Assembly (NCBI GenBank): GCA_934089255.1
Contig: CAKOJI010000039.1
Location: 1-7,457 of the forward strand
DNA length: 7,457 nucleotides
Source of the DNA: an uncultured Bacilli bacterium
GTDB lineage: Bacteria; Bacillota_I; Bacilli_A; RF39; UBA660
Direction of reading: 5' to 3'
Position 1 is the stretch's first letter. Each line of letters begins with the position of its first letter. Shown here piece after piece: positions 1 through 5,287 of this stretch. The position numbers were made by a program, and so were the translations under genes. The notes below the pieces were generated by a model. It did not search any database, was not told the origin of the DNA, and worked only from the letters and a program-made list of their open reading frames with translations.

Positions 1-32
1 CGAAAAAATTTGTATTTCCTTTTTTTTCTTTC

Positions 33-50
33 ACTTTTTTATAAAAAAGT
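33..50. repeat. AT-rich perfect inverted repeat downstream of the Nudix gene
   Basis: Two 8-base arms, ACTTTTTT and AAAAAAGT, are separated by AT. The repeat starts about 17 bases past the Nudix stop on the minus strand, in the 66-base tail of the window, which is otherwise homopolymeric A and T tracts. It could mark the end of the thyA-folA-Nudix transcript. However, the bases after it on the minus strand are A-rich rather than a U-run, so it does not fit a normal intrinsic terminator. In such AT-rich sequence it may also be fortuitous. No other feature is visible in bases 1-66. Confidence 0.3.
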
Positions 51-66
51 ATAAAAAAAGAAGAAA

Positions 67-480
67 TTAATCTTCAATTTTTAAATTTAAGTCTTTTTTT
101 ATTTGTATCATTATGTGCCCTATATTACCTTCACCAGCAAATTTATTATAATCAAAAAAGTTTTCTTTCATATCTATCCATTTTAATTTATTTACTTCTT
201 CAATTAAATTAACTTCATTTTTTAAAACTCCATAATATATTTCTAATTCAATATCTGCTTTATAATAAAATATATCCATTAAATGTACTATATCAATATC
301 TTTTTTTGCTATATTAGTTTCTTCTTTAAGTTCTCTATATGCTTCTTCTACACTATTATCTTTTTCTATTTTGCCACCAACAAAATTATATAAATTTTTA
401 TATGGTTCTTTCTTTCTCTTACACATTAATGTTTTTGTTAAATCTTTATTAAATACAGCGATTACGTTCATTCTTTTCAT
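67..480 (-). CDS. Nudix hydrolase (MutT-like), last gene of the thyA-folA operon
   Basis: Encodes 137 residues, a normal length for a single-domain Nudix pyrophosphohydrolase, which cleaves nucleoside diphosphates linked to another group using Mg2+ bound by the Nudix box. The box covers residues 35-57: G35-G36-K-I-E, then R49-E50-L-K-E53-E54, which supplies the catalytic and metal-binding residues. Two departures from GX5EX7REUXEEXGU are visible: the loop after G36 is one residue shorter with D41 at the usual Glu position, and N56 replaces the Gly after the EE pair. No signal peptide or membrane segment is present, so it should be cytosolic. The ATG overlaps the folA TAA by one base (TAATG) and has only a weak upstream AAGAGA, so translation probably depends on reinitiation after folA. 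The context suggests dNTP sanitising (8-oxo-dGTP), dNTP hydrolysis feeding dUMP to ThyA, or dihydroneopterin triphosphate hydrolysis in folate synthesis. The family is secure; the substrate is not. Confidence 0.9.
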   Translation of the reverse strand: MKRMNVIAVFNKDLTKTLMCKRKKEPYKNLYNFVGGKIEKDNSVEEAYRELKEETNIAKKDIDIVHLMDIFYYKADIELEIYYGVLKNEVNLIEEVNKLKWIDMKENFFDYNKFAGEGNIGHIMIQIKKDLNLKIED

Positions 481-965
481 TATTTTCTCTTATATAAAGT
501 ATGTTTATAATTTAAGCCATTGTAATTATTTTCTTTTATTATAAATTCATTCCACTCTTTTTTATTAAAAGTGGGAAAATATGCATCTGCAAGTTTATCT
601 TCAGCATCTATTTCTGTTAAAATCATTTTATCGCTATAATTAATAAATTCTTTATATACACTAGCTCCACCAATTATAAAAACATCTTCATTAATGTTTT
701 TTGCGTATTTTAAAACACTTTCTTTGTCGCTAAATTTGATAACTCCATCTGGAAAAGTTATATTTTTATGAGTTAAAACTATATGTTTTCTTTTTACTAA
801 CAATTTTGGTAAAGAAATAAAAGTATTATATCCCATAACAATTGTATGATTAATCGTAGTTTCTTTAAAAAACTTTAAATCATCTGGTATATACCATATT
901 AGTTTATTATTCTTACCTAATTCTCCGTTTTTGCCTATAGCACCTATTAAAATTAAATTATCCAT
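480..965 (-). CDS. folA: Dihydrofolate reductase
   Basis: Encodes 161 residues, the usual length of bacterial DHFR. It reduces dihydrofolate to tetrahydrofolate with NADPH and so regenerates the cofactor oxidised by ThyA, encoded just upstream. Visible landmarks, with E. coli equivalents: W24 (W22); P27 and the catalytic acid D29 in IPDDLKFFKETT (D27); MGYNTF at 44-49 in the cofactor region; R59 (R57, binds the folate glutamate); IIGGASVY at 97-104; LTEIDAE at 116-122 (T113 region); and YFP at 129-131. Departures are I23 where the LPW motif normally has Pro, Y46 where E. coli has R44 (MGRxT), and ISLP in place of the usual ESI after the MGxxT segment. The ATG overlaps the thyA TAA by one base. 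A good ribosome binding site, AAGGTGG (973-979), lies seven bases upstream inside the end of thyA, so initiation can be both coupled and independent. Cytosolic. Confidence 0.95.
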   Translation of the reverse strand: MDNLILIGAIGKNGELGKNNKLIWYIPDDLKFFKETTINHTIVMGYNTFISLPKLLVKRKHIVLTHKNITFPDGVIKFSDKESVLKYAKNINEDVFIIGGASVYKEFINYSDKMILTEIDAEDKLADAYFPTFNKKEWNEFIIKENNYNGLNYKHTLYKRK

Positions 966-2158
966 TATTGTGCCACCTTCATTTTTATACTTGGTAAGCT
1001 AGAGTATTTTAATACTTTTATGTCTTCGTTATCTTTTTTATTATCATATTCATAAAAATTATCTTTATCTTTTATAAATAATATAGGTTCTTCTCTTTTT
1101 ATTAAATGTTCAAAACACATTGTATCTTCGTTTATTTCATTTAATATATTATCGTAATCACTTTTTATACTTGGATTATTTTTGATTTTATTATCTAAAT
1201 ATTCTTTTCTTGATAGTAGTTCTTTATAAAAATTATTTATTTCTTCATCACTGTTATGTTTTATAAATTTTTCAAATTTATTTAATCTTTCATATCTAGA
1301 AAGTTCAAGTTTTATTCCTTCTAATTGATTAATATATATATGACAATCAGTTATATTAAAAGCAATTTCTCCTATTTCAAATTTATTAAGTTTTGCAAGA
1401 AGTGATAACAATATAGAATATTGTGTAACGTTGAATGGATTGCCTAAAGGCATATCATTACTTCTTATACTTACGTTACTATTTAGTTTTCCTTTATGTA
1501 ATTTATAACTACTTGTCCATACGCAAGGCTCTAAAACTCCTTTTTTTAGAAATTCATTTTGTCTTAGAGAGACTACCATTCTTCTGTTTCTTGGATCATT
1601 TTTTAATGTTTCTAAAACTCTATCAAATTCTTTTGTTTTATTTAGAACATAGCCATATGCTTCACCTATAGTATTAGCATACTCTTTTCCATAATAAATT
1701 GCATTTTTTATTGATTTATCATTATATAAACTTTTAGCAGTCATAGTTTTATCTTTGCCATCTATGTCTTTAACTATTACTTCTTTTTCATCATTATAGT
1801 TTTTATTTGGATCATATATTCTATATATTCCATCTTCATCTATTTTCCATTCATCCCATATATGATTATTTCTTTCTTGTAACCATTTTACATCATTAGA
1901 TTGTGCTTGATATATCCATAAAAGTTCTGTAATTGTGTTTTTAATAGCAAGTTTTTTTGTTTCTAACATTGGAAATTCTTTACCTACATCTAATTTAAAA
2001 TATACATTAGGTATAGAAAGTGTTTCTATTCCGGTTCTATTGGGACATAATTCTCCATTTTCTATTATTTCTTTTAATGTTTCACAATATATTTTATCCC
2101 AGTTTGTAACTCTAGCAGTGTTCCTATTTATTTCATAATTTTTACCATCTATTATCAT
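965..2158 (-). CDS. thyA: Thymidylate synthase, enlarged by two insertions
   Basis: Converts dUMP and 5,10-methylene-THF to dTMP and dihydrofolate in the cytosol. The 397-residue form starts at the ATG at 2158, which has AAAGGATGG (2166-2174) seven bases upstream. A GTG at 2191 would add 11 residues but lies at or upstream of the predicted transcription start. Landmarks: R41 in NRTG (phosphate binding), E78-L-L-W, HIWDEW 99-104, R192-R193, catalytic C212 in EPCV, RSND 232-235, N243 in NPFNV (the Asn that selects dUMP), DCHIY 271-275, and the C-terminal IKMKVAQ. The PCV, RSNDM.LGNPFNV and DCH.Y motifs match the B. subtilis ThyA / phage phi3T subtype rather than E. coli. Two regions exceed the usual 264-318 residues: about 50 residues around 111-160, at the site where Lactobacillus casei enzyme also has an insert, and about 65 charged, probably helical residues around 289-355. 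All catalytic residues are intact, so it should be active. Confidence 0.96.
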   Translation of the reverse strand: MIIDGKNYEINRNTARVTNWDKIYCETLKEIIENGELCPNRTGIETLSIPNVYFKLDVGKEFPMLETKKLAIKNTITELLWIYQAQSNDVKWLQERNNHIWDEWKIDEDGIYRIYDPNKNYNDEKEVIVKDIDGKDKTMTAKSLYNDKSIKNAIYYGKEYANTIGEAYGYVLNKTKEFDRVLETLKNDPRNRRMVVSLRQNEFLKKGVLEPCVWTSSYKLHKGKLNSNVSIRSNDMPLGNPFNVTQYSILLSLLAKLNKFEIGEIAFNITDCHIYINQLEGIKLELSRYERLNKFEKFIKHNSDEEINNFYKELLSRKEYLDNKIKNNPSIKSDYDNILNEINEDTMCFEHLIKREEPILFIKDKDNFYEYDNKKDNEDIKVLKYSSLPSIKMKVAQ

Positions 2159-2165
2159 TTTTACA

Positions 2166-2174
2166 CCATCCTTT
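2166..2174 (-). promoter_or_regulatory. Ribosome binding site that decides the thyA start
   Basis: AAAGGATGG on the minus strand, seven bases before the ATG at 2158. The upstream in-frame GTG at 2191 lacks a comparable site, and this sequence would lie inside the coding region if GTG were used. This favours the shorter 397-residue ThyA. Confidence 0.75.
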
Positions 2175-2181
2175 AAAGTAT

Positions 2182-2223
2182 ATTTTAACACATAATGATA
2201 ATTAATAATATTAATTGTGTAAA
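2182..2223 (-). promoter_or_regulatory. Promoter region of the thyA-folA-Nudix operon
   Basis: Two candidates overlap on the minus strand. The first is a -35 TTTACA (2218-2223), a 17-base spacer and -10 TATCAT (2195-2200), giving a start near 2188. The second is an extended -10, TGTTAAAAT (2182-2190), giving a start near 2175 and a leader of about 17 bases. It lacks a clear -35 but sits at the same short distance from the ribosome binding site as the other promoters in this window. Either one excludes the GTG at 2191 as start codon. The gap between thyA and the HIT gene holds only these divergent signals. Confidence 0.55.
2200..2216. repeat. 17-base perfect palindrome in the thyA/HIT divergent region
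   Basis: AATTAATA-A-TATTAATT is perfectly symmetrical around base 2208. It fills nearly all of the 17-base spacer between the TTTACA and TATCAT elements of the first thyA promoter candidate and lies just upstream of the HIT gene signals. A bound regulator here could affect both genes. It contains only A and T, so chance is a serious alternative. Confidence 0.35.
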
Positions 2224-2228
2224 GTTTA

Positions 2229-2237
2229 TGATAAAAT
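2229..2237 (+). promoter_or_regulatory. Candidate extended -10 promoter of the HIT gene
   Basis: TGATAAAAT fits the extended -10 pattern TGnTAnAAT, and the ribosome binding site AGGTGAT starts seven bases after it. The predicted start near 2244 would leave a leader of about 10 bases. No good -35 is visible, so this rests on the extended -10 and on its match to the spacing of neighbouring promoters. Confidence 0.4.
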
Positions 2238-2253
2238 ATTGCTAGGTGATAGA

Positions 2254-2619
2254 ATGGAAAATTGTGTATTTTGTAAAATAATTAATAATGAAATTGAATC
2301 AAGAAGGGTTTATGAAGATGATAAAGTAATAGTAATAATGGATAATAATCCTGATGAAAACGGACATATGTTGGTAATACCTAAAAAACATTTTACTGAT
2401 TTTACAGAACTTGATGATGATACTTTGGTTCATATACATAATGTTGCAAAAAAAATAAAAGATTTAATATATGATAAATTAAATGCTGATGGTGTAAGAT
2501 TAGTAAATAATTATGGTTTGTATCAAGCAGTTAAACATTATCATTTACATATAATACCTGCTTATAAAGTTAGACCTAAAAAAGAGAATATAGATGTTAT
2601 ATTTAATAAATTAAAATAA
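2254..2619 (+). CDS. HIT-family (histidine triad) nucleotide-binding protein
   Basis: Encodes 121 residues. HIT proteins of this group hydrolyse or transfer nucleotides from substrates such as nucleoside phosphoramidates and dinucleoside polyphosphates; the exact bacterial role is usually unknown. The histidine triad is H95-Y-H97-L-H99-I-I preceded by Q91-x-V93, with H97 expected to be the nucleophile. A Cys pair, C4-x-x-C7 in CVFCKII, matches the zinc-binding type seen in B. subtilis-like HIT proteins, and GHMLVIPKKH at 37-46 is the conserved central strand. The usual NxG..AGQ loop before the triad is compacted to NYGLYQ (86-91). I chose the ATG at 2254 because AGGTGAT (2244-2250) lies three bases upstream and the family begins at this MENCVFC-like segment; an in-frame TTG at 2215 would add 13 residues unlike the family. 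It is the only plus-strand gene here, diverging from thyA and converging on frr. Cytosolic. Confidence 0.93.
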   Translation: MENCVFCKIINNEIESRRVYEDDKVIVIMDNNPDENGHMLVIPKKHFTDFTELDDDTLVHIHNVAKKIKDLIYDKLNADGVRLVNNYGLYQAVKHYHLHIIPAYKVRPKKENIDVIFNKLK

Positions 2620-2620
2620 A

Positions 2621-2644
2621 AGACCAAGTTTCTTGATCTTTTTT
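2621..2644. terminator. Shared bidirectional terminator between the HIT gene and frr
   Basis: AGACCAAG (2621-2628) and CTTGATCT (2632-2639) form an 8-position stem with a three-base loop. On the plus strand it is followed by a T run (2639-2644) and has one C-A mismatch. On the minus strand the same position is a G-U wobble, the stem is fully paired, and the tail reads TTTATTTT. It begins one base after the HIT stop and reaches into the frr stop codon, so both convergent genes can use it, with the better stem serving frr. Confidence 0.75.
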
Positions 2645-3182
2645 ATATTTCCATTAATTCTTTTTCTTTAGAATTTAATATTTCATCAATTTTTTTATTG
2701 TATTTATTTATTAATTCTTGAACATCTTCTGTAAATCTATCTTTTTCATCTTCTGTAAATTCACTATTTTTTATTTGTGTATTAGCATCTTGTCTAATAT
2801 TTCTAAGAGCAATTTTTCCTTCTTCTGCCATAGCTTTTGCTTGCTTAACATAATCTCGTCTAGTTTCTTCTGTTAAAGCAGGAACTGTTAATATAATAGT
2901 TTCTCCATTATTTGTAGGATTAATTCCTAAATTAGCTTCATTTATTGCTTTTTCCATAGCTTTTAAATTACCTCTATCAAAAGGTTTAACAAATAATTGT
3001 TTTCCATCGTGAACTGTTATATTTGCTAATGTATTTATAGGGCTTAATACACCATATGCTTCTACGTTTATTCCATTAAGCATACCTGGGTTAGCTCTAC
3101 CAGCTCTAATAGTTGTTAACCTTTCACTTAAATTGTCTATTGATGAAATCATTTTTAATTCTGCGTTTTCTAAAATATCCAT
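2643..3182 (-). CDS. frr: Ribosome recycling factor
   Basis: Encodes 179 residues, slightly short of the 185 of E. coli RRF. With EF-G it splits post-termination 70S ribosomes so that subunits, tRNA and mRNA can be reused; it is essential in most bacteria. The two-domain plan is visible. The N-terminal helix carries IRAGRANPGML (25-35), domain II (about 30-104) includes the VHDGK and PFDR segments and GINPTNNG (86-93), and the long C-terminal helices carry LTEETRRD (103-110) and RNIRQDAN (127-134), with R127 and R130 matching E. coli R129 and R132. Q131 replaces the common second Arg of RNIRRDAN. The ATG has a very strong ribosome binding site, GAGGGAG (3188-3194), five bases upstream. In many bacteria frr follows pyrH and tsf; here neither is adjacent and frr has its own promoter behind an unrelated gene pair. 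It ends in the terminator shared with the HIT gene. Confidence 0.97.
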   Translation of the reverse strand: MDILENAELKMISSIDNLSERLTTIRAGRANPGMLNGINVEAYGVLSPINTLANITVHDGKQLFVKPFDRGNLKAMEKAINEANLGINPTNNGETIILTVPALTEETRRDYVKQAKAMAEEGKIALRNIRQDANTQIKNSEFTEDEKDRFTEDVQELINKYNKKIDEILNSKEKELMEI

Positions 3183-3201
3183 ATTATCTCCCTCATTAAA
3201 T

Positions 3202-3230
3202 ATTATATAAATTTTTTTATTTCTTTACAA
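3202..3230 (-). promoter_or_regulatory. Promoter of frr
   Basis: -35 TTGTAA (3225-3230), a 17-base A/T-rich spacer, and a perfect -10 TATAAT (3202-3207). The start should fall near 3195, leaving a leader of about 13 bases that begins at the ribosome binding site. The -35 lies inside the last codons of the upstream 420-residue gene, so frr can be expressed separately from it as well as by read-through; no terminator hairpin was seen between them. Confidence 0.65.
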
Positions 3231-4479
3231 GTACAATATATAATATTACAACTATAGTCATTATTATAGCACAAATAATTAAAGTAATATCTACAAAGCC
3301 TGTACTATTATTTTCTAATGTTAAATTTTTACTATCTTTTTTTTCTTTTTCATTAGCAAGTTCTAAATCATTTTTATTTTTTATGTCATCTAATACATCG
3401 TTATTTAGATAATTATTATATTCTTCATAATCATTATAATTTTTTAAAGAATCAGAAAATTCTGTATATATTTTGTATAAATTTCCACTTATGTTTTCTT
3501 TATTATTTAAACATAGTAAGAAAAATTTATTAATTAGTTGTCCTTCTTCTAAAGATAATGATTCTTTTTTACCCATTTTGTATATAATATAATTTAATAA
3601 ATTAATATAATATTCATTATCTAATTCTGATAAAGTTTTTATTTCAGGTAATTTATTATTTTCTTCTTTATTTTGTCTATCGTATGAAAATTTATTTTCA
3701 TTATTATTTTCTTTTTCCTTATTACTAATGTTGTTTTGTGCTAAAGTATTTCCTGAAGCATCTAGGAAAAGCATTTTTAAATCACTATCAAATTTTATTA
3801 TTTTATCTTTTATATAATATAGTCTTTCTCCTTTAGAATTTAGGCTATAGTTTAATTCTTCATTTTCTAAATCATTATTAACAATATATTTATTAAGTTC
3901 TATTCTTTCTTTTAAAACTTGATTTATATTATTTAGAAAAGCTTGTTTTATTTCATTATCATAAATATTATCTATTTCTTTTTTTAATGTTTCTTTTTCT
4001 AAATTAGTTTTATAATCCATTTTTGTTTTTGGTAACTCTTTTAAAAATGGTTTTAGTTTTTCTATTATTTCACTTTTAGTCATATTTTCTATGTTACCTA
4101 GAATAGTTCTTATCATATCTAGGTTTTCTATTTCATAAATTATATTATTTCCGTTCTCATTAAGTTTTAAATAATACATATCATTTCTAAAGCCGTATAT
4201 GTCTTTTTCATTTTCTTCTTCTTTTGTTTCTATTATACTAAAATCGTTCATAGCATAATTTGTTTTTTTAGCATTATTTAAAATATCGTTTAAATCATTT
4301 TTCTTTAACTCATTTATTCTTTTTAAAATAGCATTTTTAATTTCTTCAATTTCTTTAGAATTTATTCCTAAATGATTAATATTGTTAAGAGTGTTTTCTA
4401 ATTCTTTTAAATCGTTGCTATTTAAATAATGTTTTATAAATATATCTTTATTTTTTCTAATTGTTTCTGAATTGTTCAT
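3217..4479 (-). CDS. Unrecognised C-terminally anchored membrane protein, 420 residues
   Basis: I do not recognise this family. There is no signal peptide. Residues 1-390 are hydrophilic, rich in Asn, Lys, Glu and Leu/Ile and mostly helical in appearance. A single hydrophobic segment at about 396-418 ends in VKK, so the protein should be anchored by its C-terminus with the body in the cytosol. Residues 12-60 look like paired helices. Two short strand-like stretches rich in Tyr (MYYLK at 101-105, LYYIK at 220-224) each follow a helical region, suggesting two tandem modules. A low-complexity Asn/Lys/Glu linker spans about 249-278, then more helices (about 285-365) and a charged linker lead to the anchor. 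The ATG has AGGTGA overlapping the upstream gene's TAG, and only seven bases separate the genes, so the two are co-translated. The N-terminal pattern and the STGFV segment before the anchor resemble the 241-residue neighbour. Likely an envelope-associated scaffold or sensor, but that is inference. Confidence 0.85.
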   Translation of the reverse strand: MNNSETIRKNKDIFIKHYLNSNDLKELENTLNNINHLGINSKEIEEIKNAILKRINELKKNDLNDILNNAKKTNYAMNDFSIIETKEEENEKDIYGFRNDMYYLKLNENGNNIIYEIENLDMIRTILGNIENMTKSEIIEKLKPFLKELPKTKMDYKTNLEKETLKKEIDNIYDNEIKQAFLNNINQVLKERIELNKYIVNNDLENEELNYSLNSKGERLYYIKDKIIKFDSDLKMLFLDASGNTLAQNNISNKEKENNNENKFSYDRQNKEENNKLPEIKTLSELDNEYYINLLNYIIYKMGKKESLSLEEGQLINKFFLLCLNNKENISGNLYKIYTEFSDSLKNYNDYEEYNNYLNNDVLDDIKNKNDLELANEKEKKDSKNLTLENNSTGFVDITLIICAIIMTIVVILYIVLVKK

Positions 4480-4486
4480 ACTTCAC

Positions 4487-5212
4487 CTACTTAAAAAGTA
4501 ATACTAATAATGTAATTAATGTTCCTACTAATGAAAATTCTAATATTATTGTAGTTAAAACAAAACCAGATACTTTTAAATCTTCATCATTTATATTGTG
4601 TCCGTTAATATTATATGGAGTTTTACTTAGTACTTGAGTTCTACTTAGATAATTATCTTCTTTATAATCCATTGCACTATTATCACTTTTATTTAATAAA
4701 GTATCTTTTCTATCATAAATATTTTTTATTTTACTAATATATTCATTATCTAATTTTATATCAGTATTATATACTTTATTTTCAAATAACATTTTTGTTT
4801 TATTAAATAAATTTTGAATATTTAAATTATTTTGTAATCCGTTTTCTTCATTAGATATAGAAAAGTTTAAAAAACTTATAAATAGATTTTTTAATTCATT
4901 ATCAATATTAGAATTAAATATATGTCCGTTAAAATATTTTTCTAATGTTTTTATATTTTGATTAAAGAAATTTAATGTTGCTTCATAATCGTTATTTAAA
5001 TTTTTAAATGCTTCATATAATTTTAATTTTTGATTTATAATACTAATTAAGTCTATTACTTCTGTATGGCTGATCTTTGTTTGTGCTTCTAAAGCATTTT
5101 TGTAACTTATTAAATTATTAGTGTTTAAATTATACATAATAAAATTAATAATTTCATTTTTATTAGTTATTTTTGTTTTAGTTTCATCTCTTTTAATTTT
5201 TGGTATTTCCAT
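4487..5212 (-). CDS. Unrecognised C-terminally anchored membrane protein, 241 residues
   Basis: I do not recognise this family. The first 210 residues are hydrophilic, Asn- and Lys-rich and mainly helical, with no signal peptide. A hydrophobic segment at about 215-240 reaches to the last residue, leaving almost nothing beyond the membrane. The anchor contains an acidic residue, E225, near its cytosolic side and is preceded by VSGFV, close to the STGFV before the anchor of the downstream protein. Residues 18-65 share a helix-turn-helix-like pattern with residues 11-58 of that protein (FIxxxLNxN[DN]L, then a later EI/EV and I[LN]). The linker before the anchor (about 170-212) is polar and probably disordered. 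Translation starts at the ATG at 5212 behind AGGGTGA (5217-5223). It is first in a two-gene unit with a strong promoter just upstream, right after the priA terminator. The two products may form a complex. Function unknown. Confidence 0.85.
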   Translation of the reverse strand: MEIPKIKRDETKTKITNKNEIINFIMYNLNTNNLISYKNALEAQTKISHTEVIDLISIINQKLKLYEAFKNLNNDYEATLNFFNQNIKTLEKYFNGHIFNSNIDNELKNLFISFLNFSISNEENGLQNNLNIQNLFNKTKMLFENKVYNTDIKLDNEYISKIKNIYDRKDTLLNKSDNSAMDYKEDNYLSRTQVLSKTPYNINGHNINDEDLKVSGFVLTTIILEFSLVGTLITLLVLLFK

Positions 5213-5232
5213 ATGATCACCCTACTATAAAA

Positions 5233-5261
5233 ATTATAAGATACTATTTAATTTTTATCAA
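5233..5261 (-). promoter_or_regulatory. Promoter of the membrane-protein gene pair
   Basis: -35 TTGATA (5256-5261), exactly 17 bases, then a perfect -10 TATAAT (5233-5238) on the minus strand. This is the closest match to the housekeeping sigma consensus in the window. The expected start is near 5226, giving a leader of about 14 bases with the ribosome binding site close to its 5' end. It begins two bases after the T run of the priA terminator, so the pair is an independent transcription unit. Confidence 0.75.
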
Positions 5262-5262
5262 G

Positions 5263-5287
5263 AAAAAAGTATATATTTTATATACTT
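5263..5287 (-). terminator. Intrinsic terminator formed by the last codons of priA
   Basis: AAGTATATA and TATATACTT are perfect 9-base complements with a three-base loop (stem-loop 5267-5287), followed on the minus strand by a T run ending at 5263. The upstream arm covers the codons before the stop, and the TAA (5278-5280) starts at the top of the stem and runs into the loop. The stem has only one G-C pair, so it is weak, but its position and U-tract fit a rho-independent terminator. Confidence 0.6.

Noticed and set aside
1..66. Intrinsic terminator for the thyA operon
   Set aside because: The inverted repeat at 33-50 is followed by A-rich rather than U-rich sequence on the transcribed strand and is pure A-U apart from one pair, so I kept it only as a repeat.
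1435..1671. Plus-strand open frame of 78 codons
   Set aside because: It lies wholly opposite the catalytic core of thyA, has no ribosome binding site, and its hydrophobic Leu/Tyr/Phe-rich product is what the antisense of an AT-rich gene gives.
1935..2138. Plus-strand open frame of 67 codons
   Set aside because: It lies opposite the N-terminal part of thyA, without its own signals or a recognisable product.
2159..2191. GTG start giving a 408-residue ThyA
   Set aside because: Both promoter candidates place the transcription start downstream of this GTG, and a good ribosome binding site precedes the ATG at 2158 instead.
2215..2253. TTG start adding 13 residues to the HIT protein
   Set aside because: The added segment contains the candidate -10 and the AGGTGAT ribosome binding site, and it does not match the family N-terminus, which fits the ATG at 2254.
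3650..3740. Low-complexity Asn/Lys/Glu tract as a possible frameshift or insertion scar in the 420-residue gene
   Set aside because: The reading frame is continuous, and the tract fits a flexible linker in an AT-rich genome where Asn, Lys and Glu codons dominate.
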